Shown here one piece after another: positions 47,515-56,206 of a DNA stretch of 64,000 bases. Source of the stretch: Polaromonas sp. JS666 (GTDB taxonomy: Bacteria > Pseudomonadota > Gammaproteobacteria > Burkholderiales > Burkholderiaceae_C); NCBI RefSeq assembly GCF_000013865.1, contig NC_007948.1, positions 496,001 through 560,000 of the forward strand, in the 5' to 3' direction. Positions within the stretch are counted from its first letter, which is position 1, and the number at the start of each line of letters is the position of its first letter. The position numbers and the translations under genes were made by a program. The notes under the pieces were generated by a model that saw only the letters and a list, made by a program, of their open reading frames with translations, made no database searches and was not told where the DNA came from.

Positions 47515-47967
47515 TTAGTGAGCGCTCGCCTTCCGTACGACAGTATCCTCCGGCGAGAGCACCCTTCCGTCCTTGGCCCGTACCTCAAGCTTCCGAATGG
47601 GCTTGCCGTCCGCCCTGTCGACCAGCTTCGTGCGTGCCTGACCAGACTCAAAGAAATAGTCGTCACCCCATTGGCGCAGGCTAGCTACGACGTAGAACAG
47701 ATCGCGACCCTTGACTGTCAGCACGTACTCCTGGAACGCGCTCCCATCAGAGGCCGGTGCCAGCTCGAGAATGCCGTTGGCCACGAGGGCCTTGAGTCGG
47801 GTTGCGAGGATGTTTTTGGCCAGGCCAAGGCTCTTCTGGAACTCGCCAAAACGACGCAGCCCGTCCAGCGCGTCCCGAACTATCAGAAGCGACCACCAAT
47901 CGCCGATGACATCCAGAGAGCGCGCAACTGGGCAATCTGCACCCTCTAGGCTAGTTCGCTTCACCAT
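47515..47967 (-). CDS. HxlR family transcriptional regulator
   Basis: A 150-residue winged-helix regulator: CPVARSLDVIGDWWSLLIVR and LKALVANGILE, then YVLTVKGRDLFYVVASLRQW, are typical HxlR text. The Cys near the N-terminus (GADCPVA) is the usual redox or electrophile sensor position in this family. ATG 47967 gives the family length; the frame runs further upstream. Divergent from the MFS gene. Confidence 0.9.
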   Translation of the reverse strand: MVKRTSLEGADCPVARSLDVIGDWWSLLIVRDALDGLRRFGEFQKSLGLAKNILATRLKALVANGILELAPASDGSAFQEYVLTVKGRDLFYVVASLRQWGDDYFFESGQARTKLVDRADGKPIRKLEVRAKDGRVLSPEDTVVRKASAH

Positions 47968-48142
47968 GTAGCTTTTCTGTGATAAACATAATTTTCGCGC
48001 CGAAGCGCCGTAACTCAAGTGCTGGCACTCCGCTCGCAGCAGCCCTCGCCACATTCGTAGCAGAGATGTTCCCGCGAATCTCCCTGTGAGGCTGATTTAG
48101 GGCCAACCATTTCCCTCTTCGGGCTCCGGGTTTTGCACACTA

Positions 48143-48194
48143 GTTGCATCATAAAACTATCTTACCTATAATTCCACTAGTTTCATAATGCAAC
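48143..48194. promoter_or_regulatory. MFS gene promoter within a large inverted repeat (HxlR operator)
   Basis: TTGCAT (48144-48149), 17-bp spacer, TATAAT (48167-48172). The arms GTTGCATCATAAAACTA (48143-48159) and TAGTTTCATAATGCAAC (48178-48194) are inverted copies with 15 of 17 matches. They flank the -10 box, so a bound HxlR dimer would block transcription. Confidence 0.75.
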
Positions 48195-48214
48195 CACATT
48201 GCCGCATACCTCCA

Positions 48215-49447
48215 ATGACGATCCAGCAATCCGTTGCACTCAATGACATGGCTGTCATGCCCGCCCTTCCGAGGCGCACGCTTCTGCTGTTTGCACTGAC
48301 GAGTGGTCTTAGCGTTGCCAATATCTACTATTCGCAGCCCTTGATCGAAAACATCGCTCGGGACCTCGGAATGTCCCCAGTGTTCGCCGGTGTTGTCGTC
48401 ACCGTTACGCAGTTCGGATACGCGATAGGCTTGCTGTTTCTGGTACCGCTGGCCGAACTGATCAATCACCGAAGGCTGATCGTCGGCCAATTGCTGTTAT
48501 CAGCGCTGGCTCTTGTCGCGGTGGGCATCGCCAGCAGTGTGACTGTGCTGCTCTTGGGCTTCGCCATGATCGGCTTGCTGGCGGTTGTCATCCAGATATT
48601 GGTAGCTCTGGCAGCGGCTGTCTCCTCTCCGTCCGAACAAGGTCGAGCGGTGGGTGCGGTGACCAGCGGAGTCGCTCTTGGAGTCATCGCAGCACGCTCG
48701 ATAGCAGGCCCGCTGGCCGCACTCACCAGCTGGCGCACTGTATTCGTAGTCTCGGCCGCACTGACTTCGCTGGCCGCTTATGCCATGGCCAACTCACTGC
48801 CGCGCCGCAGTACATTGGGAAAGACGCGCTCGTACTGGACGTTGCTACGGTCGGTAGTCACGCTTTTGTTGGAGGAACGTCTATTGCACGTACGCGCTGG
48901 ACTTGCACTCTTGGTCTTCGCTGCTTTCGGCGTCTTGTGGAGTTCGTTGGCACTCGAATTGAGTGCGGCACCTTTGTCGCTGTCGCAGGCCGCTATAGGC
49001 CTGTTTGGCTTCGCTGGTGTCGCAGGTGTCGCCGGTGCTGCTTCCGCAGGCTTATTGGCCGATCGTGGCTGGGGCCAGTGGACTACAGGAATTGCGCTGA
49101 CCCTGATGTTTCTCGCCTGGTGGCCGCTCAGCCGCAATCAACTACCGCTCTGGACGCTCATCGTCGGAGTGGGTGCCCTGGACATGGGTGGGCAAGCTGT
49201 GCATGTCGCGAGTCAGAGCTTGCTCTTTCGAGCACTGCCGCAGGCTCGAAATCGAATACTGGCGGCGTACATGCTTTTCTACTCCGTTGGGACTGGTGTG
49301 GGCGCGCTGGCTTCGACGGCGGCGTTTGCATGGAGCGGATGGCGAGGTGTGTGTCAACTCGGCGCTGCAATCAGCGCGACGGCACTTCTGTTCTGGGCTG
49401 CGACTCTGAGAGAAAGCCGACGCAATCGCGTCGTCAGTCCCGGATAG
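48215..49447 (+). CDS. MFS family transporter
   Basis: A 12-helix major facilitator of about 410 residues. SGLSVANIYYSQPLIENIAR near the N-terminus is typical of the YnfM/CmlA-like exporter group often controlled by HxlR or LysR genes. ATG 48215 is chosen because ATG 48188 lies in the operator arm only about eight bases from the expected transcription start; ATG 48248 is also possible. The neighbour is an HxlR gene. The substrate is unknown. Confidence 0.88.
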   Translation: MTIQQSVALNDMAVMPALPRRTLLLFALTSGLSVANIYYSQPLIENIARDLGMSPVFAGVVVTVTQFGYAIGLLFLVPLAELINHRRLIVGQLLLSALALVAVGIASSVTVLLLGFAMIGLLAVVIQILVALAAAVSSPSEQGRAVGAVTSGVALGVIAARSIAGPLAALTSWRTVFVVSAALTSLAAYAMANSLPRRSTLGKTRSYWTLLRSVVTLLLEERLLHVRAGLALLVFAAFGVLWSSLALELSAAPLSLSQAAIGLFGFAGVAGVAGAASAGLLADRGWGQWTTGIALTLMFLAWWPLSRNQLPLWTLIVGVGALDMGGQAVHVASQSLLFRALPQARNRILAAYMLFYSVGTGVGALASTAAFAWSGWRGVCQLGAAISATALLFWAATLRESRRNRVVSPG

Positions 49448-49545
49448 GCCAATTATTCAAAAACATCCAACCGTTGCGCCAGTCAGTTCGGTCGCAGCCT
49501 CGATCACGTCGGATCACCCCTTCCATTTCACCTCAGGAGTTTCCA

Positions 49546-49629
49546 ATGGCCCTTTTCTGTTCTCTGCTCACCCGTTTCGGCGGACGTGCAGGTGCCTTGC
49601 CCCGCTGTGTGCCGCAACAGCTGACGTGA
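49546..49629 (+). CDS. Possible 27-residue small protein or leader
   Basis: ATG 49546 with CAGGAGT at a good distance opens 27 codons (MALFCSLLTRFGGRAGALPR at the start) and stops at 49627-49629, ten bases before the hydrolase gene, whose own GAGGAGC lies in that gap. The clear ribosome site is its only support. Confidence 0.35.
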   Translation: MALFCSLLTRFGGRAGALPRCVPQQLT

Positions 49630-49639
49630 GGAGCAATAG

Positions 49640-50710
49640 ATGTCCTCGCCCACGTCATCTCAGCAAACTAACTCGACGGACCAGGGAGCCAATTCCCACC
49701 GCCGCCAATTTCTCAACCTGACTGCCATTGGTTTGACTGGAGCCGCAGCGCTTGCAGCATACCCATTGGTATCCGCAGCTTCTTCTACAACGTCGGCCAT
49801 TAACTCGAAAGGAACCCCCATGTCGACCTCAAACCTCCAGAACGCCAGCGCAAACGCACCACGCGCAAGCTTCCACTCCGTGGAAGCTGATGGTGTCAAG
49901 GTCTTCTATCGCGAGAGCGGTCCGGCCCAAGCGCCGGTGATTCTTCTCCTACACGGCTTTCCAGCGTCGTCACACATGTTCCGCGAGTTGATCCCGCGTT
50001 TGGCATCCAAATACCGTGTTATTGCGCCGGACCTCCCGGGATTTGGTTTCACGTCGGTACCTGATACCAGGCACTACGCTTACTCGTTCGATTCGTTGGC
50101 ACGGACTACAGAGGCATTCGTAGAGGCTTTGGGACTCAAACGCTACGCCCTGTATGTTTTCGACTACGGCGCGCCAGTGGGCTTCCGACTGGCACTTGCT
50201 CACCCAGATCGGGTGACCGCCATCGTTTCCCAGAATGGCAATGCCTATGAGGAGGGTCTTGGTGAGGCGTGGGCACCGTTCCAACAATACTGGGCGGCCC
50301 CCAACTCCGAAAACCGAAAGGCGCTGCTCAGTGCCTTGACATTGGAGACGACGCACTGGGCTTATACACACGGGCTCCCCAATCCGCAAGCAGTGGCGCC
50401 GGAGTCTTACCAACTCGACGCGGCCCTGATGGCTCGCCCGGGCAACTCCGAGGTTCAGCTCGACCTGTTCCTGGACTACGCCTCCAACCTGAAGCGCTAC
50501 CCGGCGTTTCAGGCCTACTTCCGCGAGGTGAAACCGCGCCTGCTGGCGATCTGGGGCAAGTACGACCAGTTGTTCATCCCTGCCGGCGCCCATGCTTTCA
50601 AGCGCGACAACCCCAACGCCGTTGTCAAGCTCCTCGACGCCAGCCATTTCGCGCTGGAGACGCACGTTGAAGAGATTGCGGCCGAGATGCACGTTTTTCT
50701 GCGGAGCTAG
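49640..50710 (+). CDS. Tat-exported alpha/beta hydrolase
   Basis: A 356-residue protein with a twin-arginine signal (HRRQFLNLTAIGLTGAAALA, near residues 20-39) and an alpha/beta hydrolase domain: HGFPASSHMFRELIPRL, nucleophile Asp in VFDYGAPVGFRLA, and DASHFALETH for the catalytic His. It is a paralogue of the hydrolase at 29589, which has no signal. The Asp nucleophile suggests epoxide or haloalkane hydrolysis. Its TAG stop shares the CTAG sequence with the stop of the convergent aminotransferase gene. Confidence 0.9.
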   Translation: MSSPTSSQQTNSTDQGANSHRRQFLNLTAIGLTGAAALAAYPLVSAASSTTSAINSKGTPMSTSNLQNASANAPRASFHSVEADGVKVFYRESGPAQAPVILLLHGFPASSHMFRELIPRLASKYRVIAPDLPGFGFTSVPDTRHYAYSFDSLARTTEAFVEALGLKRYALYVFDYGAPVGFRLALAHPDRVTAIVSQNGNAYEEGLGEAWAPFQQYWAAPNSENRKALLSALTLETTHWAYTHGLPNPQAVAPESYQLDAALMARPGNSEVQLDLFLDYASNLKRYPAFQAYFREVKPRLLAIWGKYDQLFIPAGAHAFKRDNPNAVVKLLDASHFALETHVEEIAAEMHVFLRS

Positions 50711-51918
50711 CCCAGTGTCGCTGTGGGCTGCGCCGAGGCTGCCAGAAACTCCATGGCCGCCGAGGTGCCGCTCTCGCGCAGACGCACGCCTGCGAGTTTC
50801 AGGCCCATCTCACAGCCCGCAAGCGCGGCCAGCAGGGTGAGGTCATTGCATTCGCCGAGATGGCCGATGCGGAACATGCGGCCCTTCACCTTGCCGAGCC
50901 CCGCGCCCAGCGACATGTTGAAGTGCTGGTAAACGATTTGCCGTACCCGGTCGGCATCCACACCCTCGGGCATCATCACGCCCGTCAGCACCGGGGAGTA
51001 GACCGCCGGATCGGCGCACTGGATTTCCAGCCCCCAGGCCTCTACGGCATTGCGGCAGGCCTTGCCCAGGCGTTCGTGGCGGGCAAAAACCTGGGGCAGT
51101 CCCTCGGCCGAAATCATGTCCAGCGCCTCGCTCAGGGCATACAGCAGGTTGGTATTCGGCGTGTAGGGCCAGTAGCCCGTCTGATTCATTTCAACAATCT
51201 CGTCCCAGGCCCAGAAGGACTTGGGCAGCAGGGCATCGCGGCTGGCGGCAACGGCTTTGGGCGACAGCGCGTTAAAGCTGATGCCCGGCGGCAGCATCAG
51301 ACCCTTTTGCGAGCCGCTGATGGTGACATCGACACCCCATTCGTCATGGCGGTAGTCGGCTGAGGCCAGGCCAGAAATGGTGTCGACCAGCAGCAGGGCG
51401 GGATGCTTGGCCGCATCGATGGCGCGGCGCACGGCCGCGATGTTGGAGGTGACGCCGGTGGAGGTCTCGTTGTGGACCACGCAAACAGCCTTGATTTGAT
51501 GCTGCGCGTCGTTGCGAAGCCGTTGCTCGATCATGTCGGCCTGCACGCCGTTTCGCCAGCCCTCGGTGCCCGGCAGGCCGATGAATTCCGGCTTCAGGCC
51601 CAGCCGCAGCGCCATCTTGTTCCAGAGACTGGCGAAGTGGCCGGTCTCGAACATGAGAACGGCATCTCCCGGGCTCAGCGTATTCACCAGTGCAGCCTCC
51701 CACGCGCCGGTGCCGGAGGCGGGATAGATGACCACGGGGTGGCGCGTCTTGAAGATGTCCTTGATGCCGGAGAGCACCTTGCGCCCGAGGGCGCCGAATT
51801 CGGGTCCGCGGTGGTCGATGGTGGGGTAGCTCATGGCGCGCAGCAGGCGATCCGGCACCGGGCTGGGTCCGGGGATTTGCAGGAAATGGCGTCCGGCGGG
51901 ATGGAAATTCAGGTTCAT
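50707..51918 (-). CDS. Class V aminotransferase (serine-glyoxylate type)
   Basis: A 403-residue PLP enzyme. The PLP Lys is Lys205 in SGSQKGLMLPPG; IPGPSPVPDRLLRAM at the N-terminus and YPASGTGAWEAAL fit the alanine/serine-glyoxylate aminotransferase group. (S)-ureidoglycine-glyoxylate transaminases are in the same group, and the hydantoinase and amidase genes nearby make a ureide-linked role possible. AAGGAG precedes ATG 51918. It lies downstream of a GntR gene with possible operator sites in the gap. Confidence 0.88.
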   Translation of the reverse strand: MNLNFHPAGRHFLQIPGPSPVPDRLLRAMSYPTIDHRGPEFGALGRKVLSGIKDIFKTRHPVVIYPASGTGAWEAALVNTLSPGDAVLMFETGHFASLWNKMALRLGLKPEFIGLPGTEGWRNGVQADMIEQRLRNDAQHQIKAVCVVHNETSTGVTSNIAAVRRAIDAAKHPALLLVDTISGLASADYRHDEWGVDVTISGSQKGLMLPPGISFNALSPKAVAASRDALLPKSFWAWDEIVEMNQTGYWPYTPNTNLLYALSEALDMISAEGLPQVFARHERLGKACRNAVEAWGLEIQCADPAVYSPVLTGVMMPEGVDADRVRQIVYQHFNMSLGAGLGKVKGRMFRIGHLGECNDLTLLAALAGCEMGLKLAGVRLRESGTSAAMEFLAASAQPTATLG

Positions 51919-51939
51919 CAGGGTTCTCCTTCAATAAAT

Positions 51940-52033
51940 TGCATACAATTTATTGAGACTGTACGAGCCTTGAAGCTATAAGAGAATGGGCTTGTTGGCT
52001 GAAGTAGTCTGAACTTTTGTATGCATAATACAA
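51940..52033. promoter_or_regulatory. Candidate GntR operators before the aminotransferase gene
   Basis: TTGTATGCATAATACAA (52017-52033) has perfect 6-base arms, and TGCATACAA near 51940-51948 repeats the half site in inverse orientation. FCD-type GntR regulators commonly bind TTGTATNNNNNATACAA-like sites. The regulator gene lies just upstream on the same strand. Confidence 0.55.
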
Positions 52034-52182
52034 AAATAGCCGAACCAGATAAGGGCGGGGCACCCCTCGCTCAATGAATGCGCGCGGAATCGGAGTCCGG
52101 GCGAGAGATGGCAGCAGGGCCGACCCCTGCCGCGTGGGTGGGCGGAGCGCTGCGGGCAGCGTGGGCGCGGGGGTACGCCGGG

Positions 52183-52956
52183 TCAGCTGCCGAAAATCGC
52201 CTCGAGATCCGCTTCCCCGGCGGTGCTGTCGAGCTTGAGGCTGTGCTCGATGTGGTGCAGGTGATCCAGCATGAGTTTTTCGGCGCGTACCCGGTCGCGC
52301 TTGGCGATCGCGTCGACGATCACCGTGTGCTCGTCGGCACGGCAACTGCTGGCCGTGGGCGCGTCGTACAGGAAGATGATGAGGCAGGTGAGCATGCAGA
52401 GTTCGCGCATGCTTCTGGCCAGTGCCGAATTGCCCGCAAGCTCCGCTGTCAACGTGTGGAATTCGCCGGACAACCGGATCACGGTGCGCTTGTCTTCGCG
52501 CCGGCGGGCATCGAGCTCCAGTTCCTGGTGTTGCCGCAGGCGGGCAATTTTCTCCGGGGTGAGGGTGTCGATCAGGCGCTTGAGCACGGCGGGCTCGATC
52601 AGCCGGCGCGCCTCGAACACGTCCCGCGCCTGCTCGATGGAGGGCTTGGCCAGGTAGGCTCCGCGCTGTGGGTAGAGCTCGACGATCTGCTCGTGCGCCA
52701 GGCGGGCCAGCACCTCGCGGATGCGCGCCCGGCTGGTACCAAAGATGTCGGCCAGCCTTTCCTCGCCCAGCTTGGTGCCGGGGTGCAGGCGGTGTTCCAG
52801 AATGGCGACATAGATCCTTTCATAGATCGCATCGATCGTGTTTTCCCGGTCGAGGCGGCTCGTGGACTGGCGCGTGCTGGTCATGTCGGTCTGATTGGTG
52901 GAGGAGGGTGACTGCATTCTATCGAGTGCATCTTCACCCGAAGGTGTCACGAGCAT
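52183..52956 (-). CDS. GntR family regulator (FCD domain)
   Basis: A 257-residue regulator: N-terminal winged helix (ERIYVAILEHRLHPGTKLGE, FGTSRARIREVLARLAHEQI, LYPQRGAYLAKP) and a helical FCD ligand-binding domain. ATG 52956 has GGAGG eight bases upstream and overlaps the stop of the preceding racemase-family gene by ten bases, so both are coexpressed. ATG 52917 or 52884 could also be used. Probable local regulator of the hydantoinase/TRAP cluster. Confidence 0.88.
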   Translation of the reverse strand: MLVTPSGEDALDRMQSPSSTNQTDMTSTRQSTSRLDRENTIDAIYERIYVAILEHRLHPGTKLGEERLADIFGTSRARIREVLARLAHEQIVELYPQRGAYLAKPSIEQARDVFEARRLIEPAVLKRLIDTLTPEKIARLRQHQELELDARRREDKRTVIRLSGEFHTLTAELAGNSALARSMRELCMLTCLIIFLYDAPTASSCRADEHTVIVDAIAKRDRVRAEKLMLDHLHHIEHSLKLDSTAGEADLEAIFGS

Positions 52957-53672
52957 TGGAAAAGCCTCCCCCACCCGGTGATGTTGGCTGATGGAACGCC
53001 GGCAGCGCGCAGCATGCCCCAGACGGTGGTGCTCACGGTGTCCAGCAGCGGGATGCCCAGTTCTTCTTCTACCTGCTGCGCCATCGGTGCGGCGCGCAGG
53101 TTGGTGCAGAAGGTGGTGATGGCCTGCGGGCCCTCCGCCGCAACCTCGCGCATCAGCGCCAGCAGCCTCGACGGCTCGACCCCGGCGAAGTCATGGTTGA
53201 CGCGGATCCCCAGATGGCGCTCCGCCACCACTTCGATGCCGAGCGCGCGGTAATTGGCCATGATGCGCTGCTGCACATCCGCGGTGTAGGGCGTCACCAG
53301 CGCCAGCTTGCGCACGCCCTGCAAGGCCAGCAGTTCATTGAGCGCCAGCACAGCCGTGGTGGCGGGGATGCCCGTGCGCTCACGGATGCGCTCACACAGG
53401 CGGTGGTCGGCATCGAAGCCCAACCAGCCCGAGGATGTGCCGCTCCAGCCAATCACATCGACCTTTGCGTCGGCCAGCAGCTCGGCCGCCGCCAGGATTT
53501 TGCTGTCGTCAAACTGGCCCAGCGCCTGTGCGTCCAGTGAGATTTCGGTCACCCTGAAGCGTGAGAAGTGTGCGCTAACACCTGGAATTTCAACCGCAAT
53601 GGCGCTGGTCAGCGGCTCCAGGGCGGTATTGGAAGAGGGGGTCAATACGCCGAGGCGCACTGGCTGGGTCAT
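52947..53672 (-). CDS. Asp/Glu racemase superfamily protein, arylmalonate-decarboxylase-like
   Basis: A 241-residue protein of the Asp/Glu racemase - maleate isomerase - AMDase superfamily. The first catalytic Cys is replaced by Gly78 (GWSGTSSGW) while the second is kept as Cys189 (TTFCTNLRA). This single-Cys pattern (Gly74, Cys188) is that of arylmalonate decarboxylase. It might decarboxylate or isomerise a substituted malonate or maleate produced in the cluster. Divergent from the hydantoinase gene. Confidence 0.8.
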   Translation of the reverse strand: MTQPVRLGVLTPSSNTALEPLTSAIAVEIPGVSAHFSRFRVTEISLDAQALGQFDDSKILAAAELLADAKVDVIGWSGTSSGWLGFDADHRLCERIRERTGIPATTAVLALNELLALQGVRKLALVTPYTADVQQRIMANYRALGIEVVAERHLGIRVNHDFAGVEPSRLLALMREVAAEGPQAITTFCTNLRAAPMAQQVEEELGIPLLDTVSTTVWGMLRAAGVPSANITGWGRLFQCS

Positions 53673-53981
53673 GGCTGTCTCCGGTTAGAGGGTTGCTGGC
53701 AAAGGATAGGGCATTGGCGCGTCCACTGCGAATGATTATGAACTTTATCGCAATACTGTCGACATTAGTGTTAACACTACTGTCTGCAAATGAATTATGG
53801 CGGATATTACGCACATGTGCTGAGAGGTTCCAATGAGCCGGCCCGGAATTTGCAGAGACAACCTTAATCCTGATTCAAAAATGACGATGCACCAAAACAA
53901 CTTAATGCAAAACATGTCGACAATTATGTTTGCACTAAAGATGACATTTATTCACCGCCTTGGTGCGCCCGAGGTTGCGGC
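53673..53981. promoter_or_regulatory. Divergent control region of the hydantoinase cluster
   Basis: This 309-bp AT-rich gap contains the perfect palindrome TAGTGTTAACACTA (53766-53779), two copies of TGTCGACA (53757-53764 and 53915-53922) and a dyad TGCAAAACAT ... ATGTTTGCA around the second one. It should hold the back-to-back promoters of the racemase-GntR genes and the hydantoinase-TRAP genes. Confidence 0.6.
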
Positions 53982-55418
53982 ATGAGCCGCGCGCCGTTTG
54001 ACCTGGTGATCCGGAATGCATGTGTTGCCACGGCCAGCGACACCTTCAAGGCCGATATCGGGGTACTCGACGGACGGATATCGCAATTGGGCGTGGGCCT
54101 GGACCGGGGTGAGAAGGAAATCGACGCGGCTGGCCGCATCGTGACCCCCGGAGGCGTGGACGCGCATTGCCATCTGGACCAGCCGATGGCGCCGCCGGTG
54201 CGCATGGCCGACAACTTTGACACCGGCACGCGTGCCGCGGCCTGCGGCGGGACCACCACCGTGATTCCGTTCGCGGCGCAGGAAAAAGGCCAATCACTGC
54301 GGGCCGCCGTGGCTGACTACCACCAGCGTGCCGATGGGCGCGCGCATGTCGATTACGCCTTCCACCTGATCGTCAGCGACCCGACACCGGAAGTCCTGAA
54401 CGTGGAGCTGCCGGCGCTGATCGCCGAAGGCTACACCTCGTTCAAGATCTACATGACCTACGACGACCTGAAGCTTGACGATGGCCAGATTCTCGACGTG
54501 CTGGACGTGGCGCGCCAGCATGGCGCCATGGCCATGGTGCACGCGGAGAATGCCGATTGCATCGAATGGCTGACGAAGCGGCTCGAAGCCGCCGGGCGTA
54601 CCGCGCCGCGCTTTCATGCGCATGCGCGGCCCATGCTCGTCGAGCGGGAAGCGACACACCGGGCGATCGCGCTGTCGGAACTGGTGGATGTGCCGATTTT
54701 GATCGTGCATGTGTCGGGCCGTGAAGCGGTTGAGCAGATCCGCTGGGCGCGTGCCCAGGGCCTCAAGGTGTTTGCCGAAACCTGCCCGCAGTACCTGTTC
54801 CTGACCGCCGAGGATCTGGGGATGGACGACAGCTACCGCGGCGCGCGCTGTGTCTGCAGCCCCCCGCCGCGCGACAAGGCCAACCAGGAGGTGATCTGGA
54901 ATGGCCTCAACGATGGCCTGTTCACCCTGTTCTCGTCCGACCATGCGCCGTTCAACTACGAGGGCACCGAGGGCCGCAAGCCCGGTGGCGAGGAAGTGAG
55001 TTTCCGCCACATCCCCAACGGCCTGGCCGGCATAGAGACGCGCATGGCGCTGCTCTATTCCGAAGGCGTGCTCGGCGGGCGTATCACGCTGCAAAAATTC
55101 GTTGAACTGACTGCCACCAACCCGGCCAAGGCTTATGGCCTGCATCCCCGCAAAGGCACGATCGCCATTGGCGCCGATGCCGACCTGGTGATCTGGGATG
55201 AACGCGAGTTCGTGCTGCGCAACACGCAGCTGCATCATGCGGTGGACCACACGCCCTATGAAGGCATGACCCTGAAAGCCTGGCCCGGGCTCACGCTGTC
55301 GCGCGGCGAGGTGGTGTGGGACGGCCGGGACTTCCATGGCCGGGCCGGTCGCGGCCAGTTCCTGGCCTGTGGCGCGCCCTCGCTGATGCCGTCGCGCCAC
55401 GTCGGGAGGCCGGCATGA
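53982..55418 (+). CDS. Hydantoinase / dihydropyrimidinase family cyclic amidohydrolase
   Basis: A 478-residue metal-dependent amidohydrolase that opens cyclic ureides or imides. Metal ligands His62 and His64 (GGVDAHCHLDQP), the carboxylated Lys155 (SFKIYMTYDD), and the catalytic Asp in FSSDHAPFNY are present. It overlaps the next gene by four bases (ATGA). The exact ring substrate cannot be told; the presence of racemase-family genes, two TRAP importers and an amidase indicates uptake and stepwise hydrolysis. Confidence 0.92.
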   Translation: MSRAPFDLVIRNACVATASDTFKADIGVLDGRISQLGVGLDRGEKEIDAAGRIVTPGGVDAHCHLDQPMAPPVRMADNFDTGTRAAACGGTTTVIPFAAQEKGQSLRAAVADYHQRADGRAHVDYAFHLIVSDPTPEVLNVELPALIAEGYTSFKIYMTYDDLKLDDGQILDVLDVARQHGAMAMVHAENADCIEWLTKRLEAAGRTAPRFHAHARPMLVEREATHRAIALSELVDVPILIVHVSGREAVEQIRWARAQGLKVFAETCPQYLFLTAEDLGMDDSYRGARCVCSPPPRDKANQEVIWNGLNDGLFTLFSSDHAPFNYEGTEGRKPGGEEVSFRHIPNGLAGIETRMALLYSEGVLGGRITLQKFVELTATNPAKAYGLHPRKGTIAIGADADLVIWDEREFVLRNTQLHHAVDHTPYEGMTLKAWPGLTLSRGEVVWDGRDFHGRAGRGQFLACGAPSLMPSRHVGRPA

Positions 55419-56161
55419 AGCTGCTGCTGATCAACCCGAATATCTCGGAGAGCGTGTCGGAGCTGATCCGCAGCGAAGCGCAACGCAGCGCTTCGGCAGG
55501 CACCGAGATCAAGGTGCTGACCGCGCCCTTCGGCGTGGCCTATATAGAAACGCGCTTCGAGGCGCTGATCGGCGCCTACGCCGCAGCCCAGCTCGCGGCC
55601 GAGCATCACGCCCACTACGACGCTGTGGTGGTCGCGGCCTTCGGCGACCCGGGGCTGACGGGCTTGCGTGAAGCCCTGCCGGTGCCGGTGACCGGGCTGA
55701 CCGAAGCCGCGTTGGCCAGTGCCTGCCTGCTCGGCAACCGCATCTCCATCATCGCCATCTCGCAGCGCATCCAGGCGTGGTACCGCGAGGTGGTGCAGTC
55801 CTATGGCCTGGGCTCCCGGCTGGCCAGCATCCGGGCGCTGGACCGGCCGCTGGCCAGCATAGGCCAGGTGCAGGGCGAGCACGCTCACGCGCTGAAGGCG
55901 CTGGCCGAACGCGCGGTCGATGAGGATGGGGCCGATGTCATTGTGCTGGCCGGCGCGCCGCTGGCGGGGCTGGCACGAGCGCTCAAGGGCCAGCTGCCGG
56001 TGCCCGTGGTCGATGGCGTTTCCAGCGCGGTCCGCCACGCCGAAACCCTGGCCGCACTGCAACCGGGCACCGCCCAGCGCGGCAGTTTCGCGCCCCCGCC
56101 CGTCAAACCAAATCGCGGCCTGCCGCCCGCCATCGCCCGGCTGCTCGACCGGGCAAGCTGA
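55415..56161 (+). CDS. Hydantoin racemase-like protein lacking both catalytic cysteines
   Basis: A 248-residue member of the Asp/Glu/hydantoin racemase family starting MKLLLINPNISESVSELI. The first catalytic Cys position reads VVAAFGDPG (Ala75) and the second VIVLAGAPLAGL (Gly180), so both acid-base cysteines are missing. The fold-forming text is intact. It is translationally coupled to the hydantoinase (ATGA). It may have another activity or act as a binding partner. Confidence 0.82.
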   Translation: MKLLLINPNISESVSELIRSEAQRSASAGTEIKVLTAPFGVAYIETRFEALIGAYAAAQLAAEHHAHYDAVVVAAFGDPGLTGLREALPVPVTGLTEAALASACLLGNRISIIAISQRIQAWYREVVQSYGLGSRLASIRALDRPLASIGQVQGEHAHALKALAERAVDEDGADVIVLAGAPLAGLARALKGQLPVPVVDGVSSAVRHAETLAALQPGTAQRGSFAPPPVKPNRGLPPAIARLLDRAS

Positions 56162-56206
56162 TTCTCTCCACCTATTTTGTCCTTCCTCCACTCACGAAAG
56201 ATCATC

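Noticed and set aside
48188..48214. ATG 48188 as start of the MFS gene
   Set aside because: It lies about eight bases from the predicted transcription start and inside the operator arm; the first membrane helix does not need these residues.
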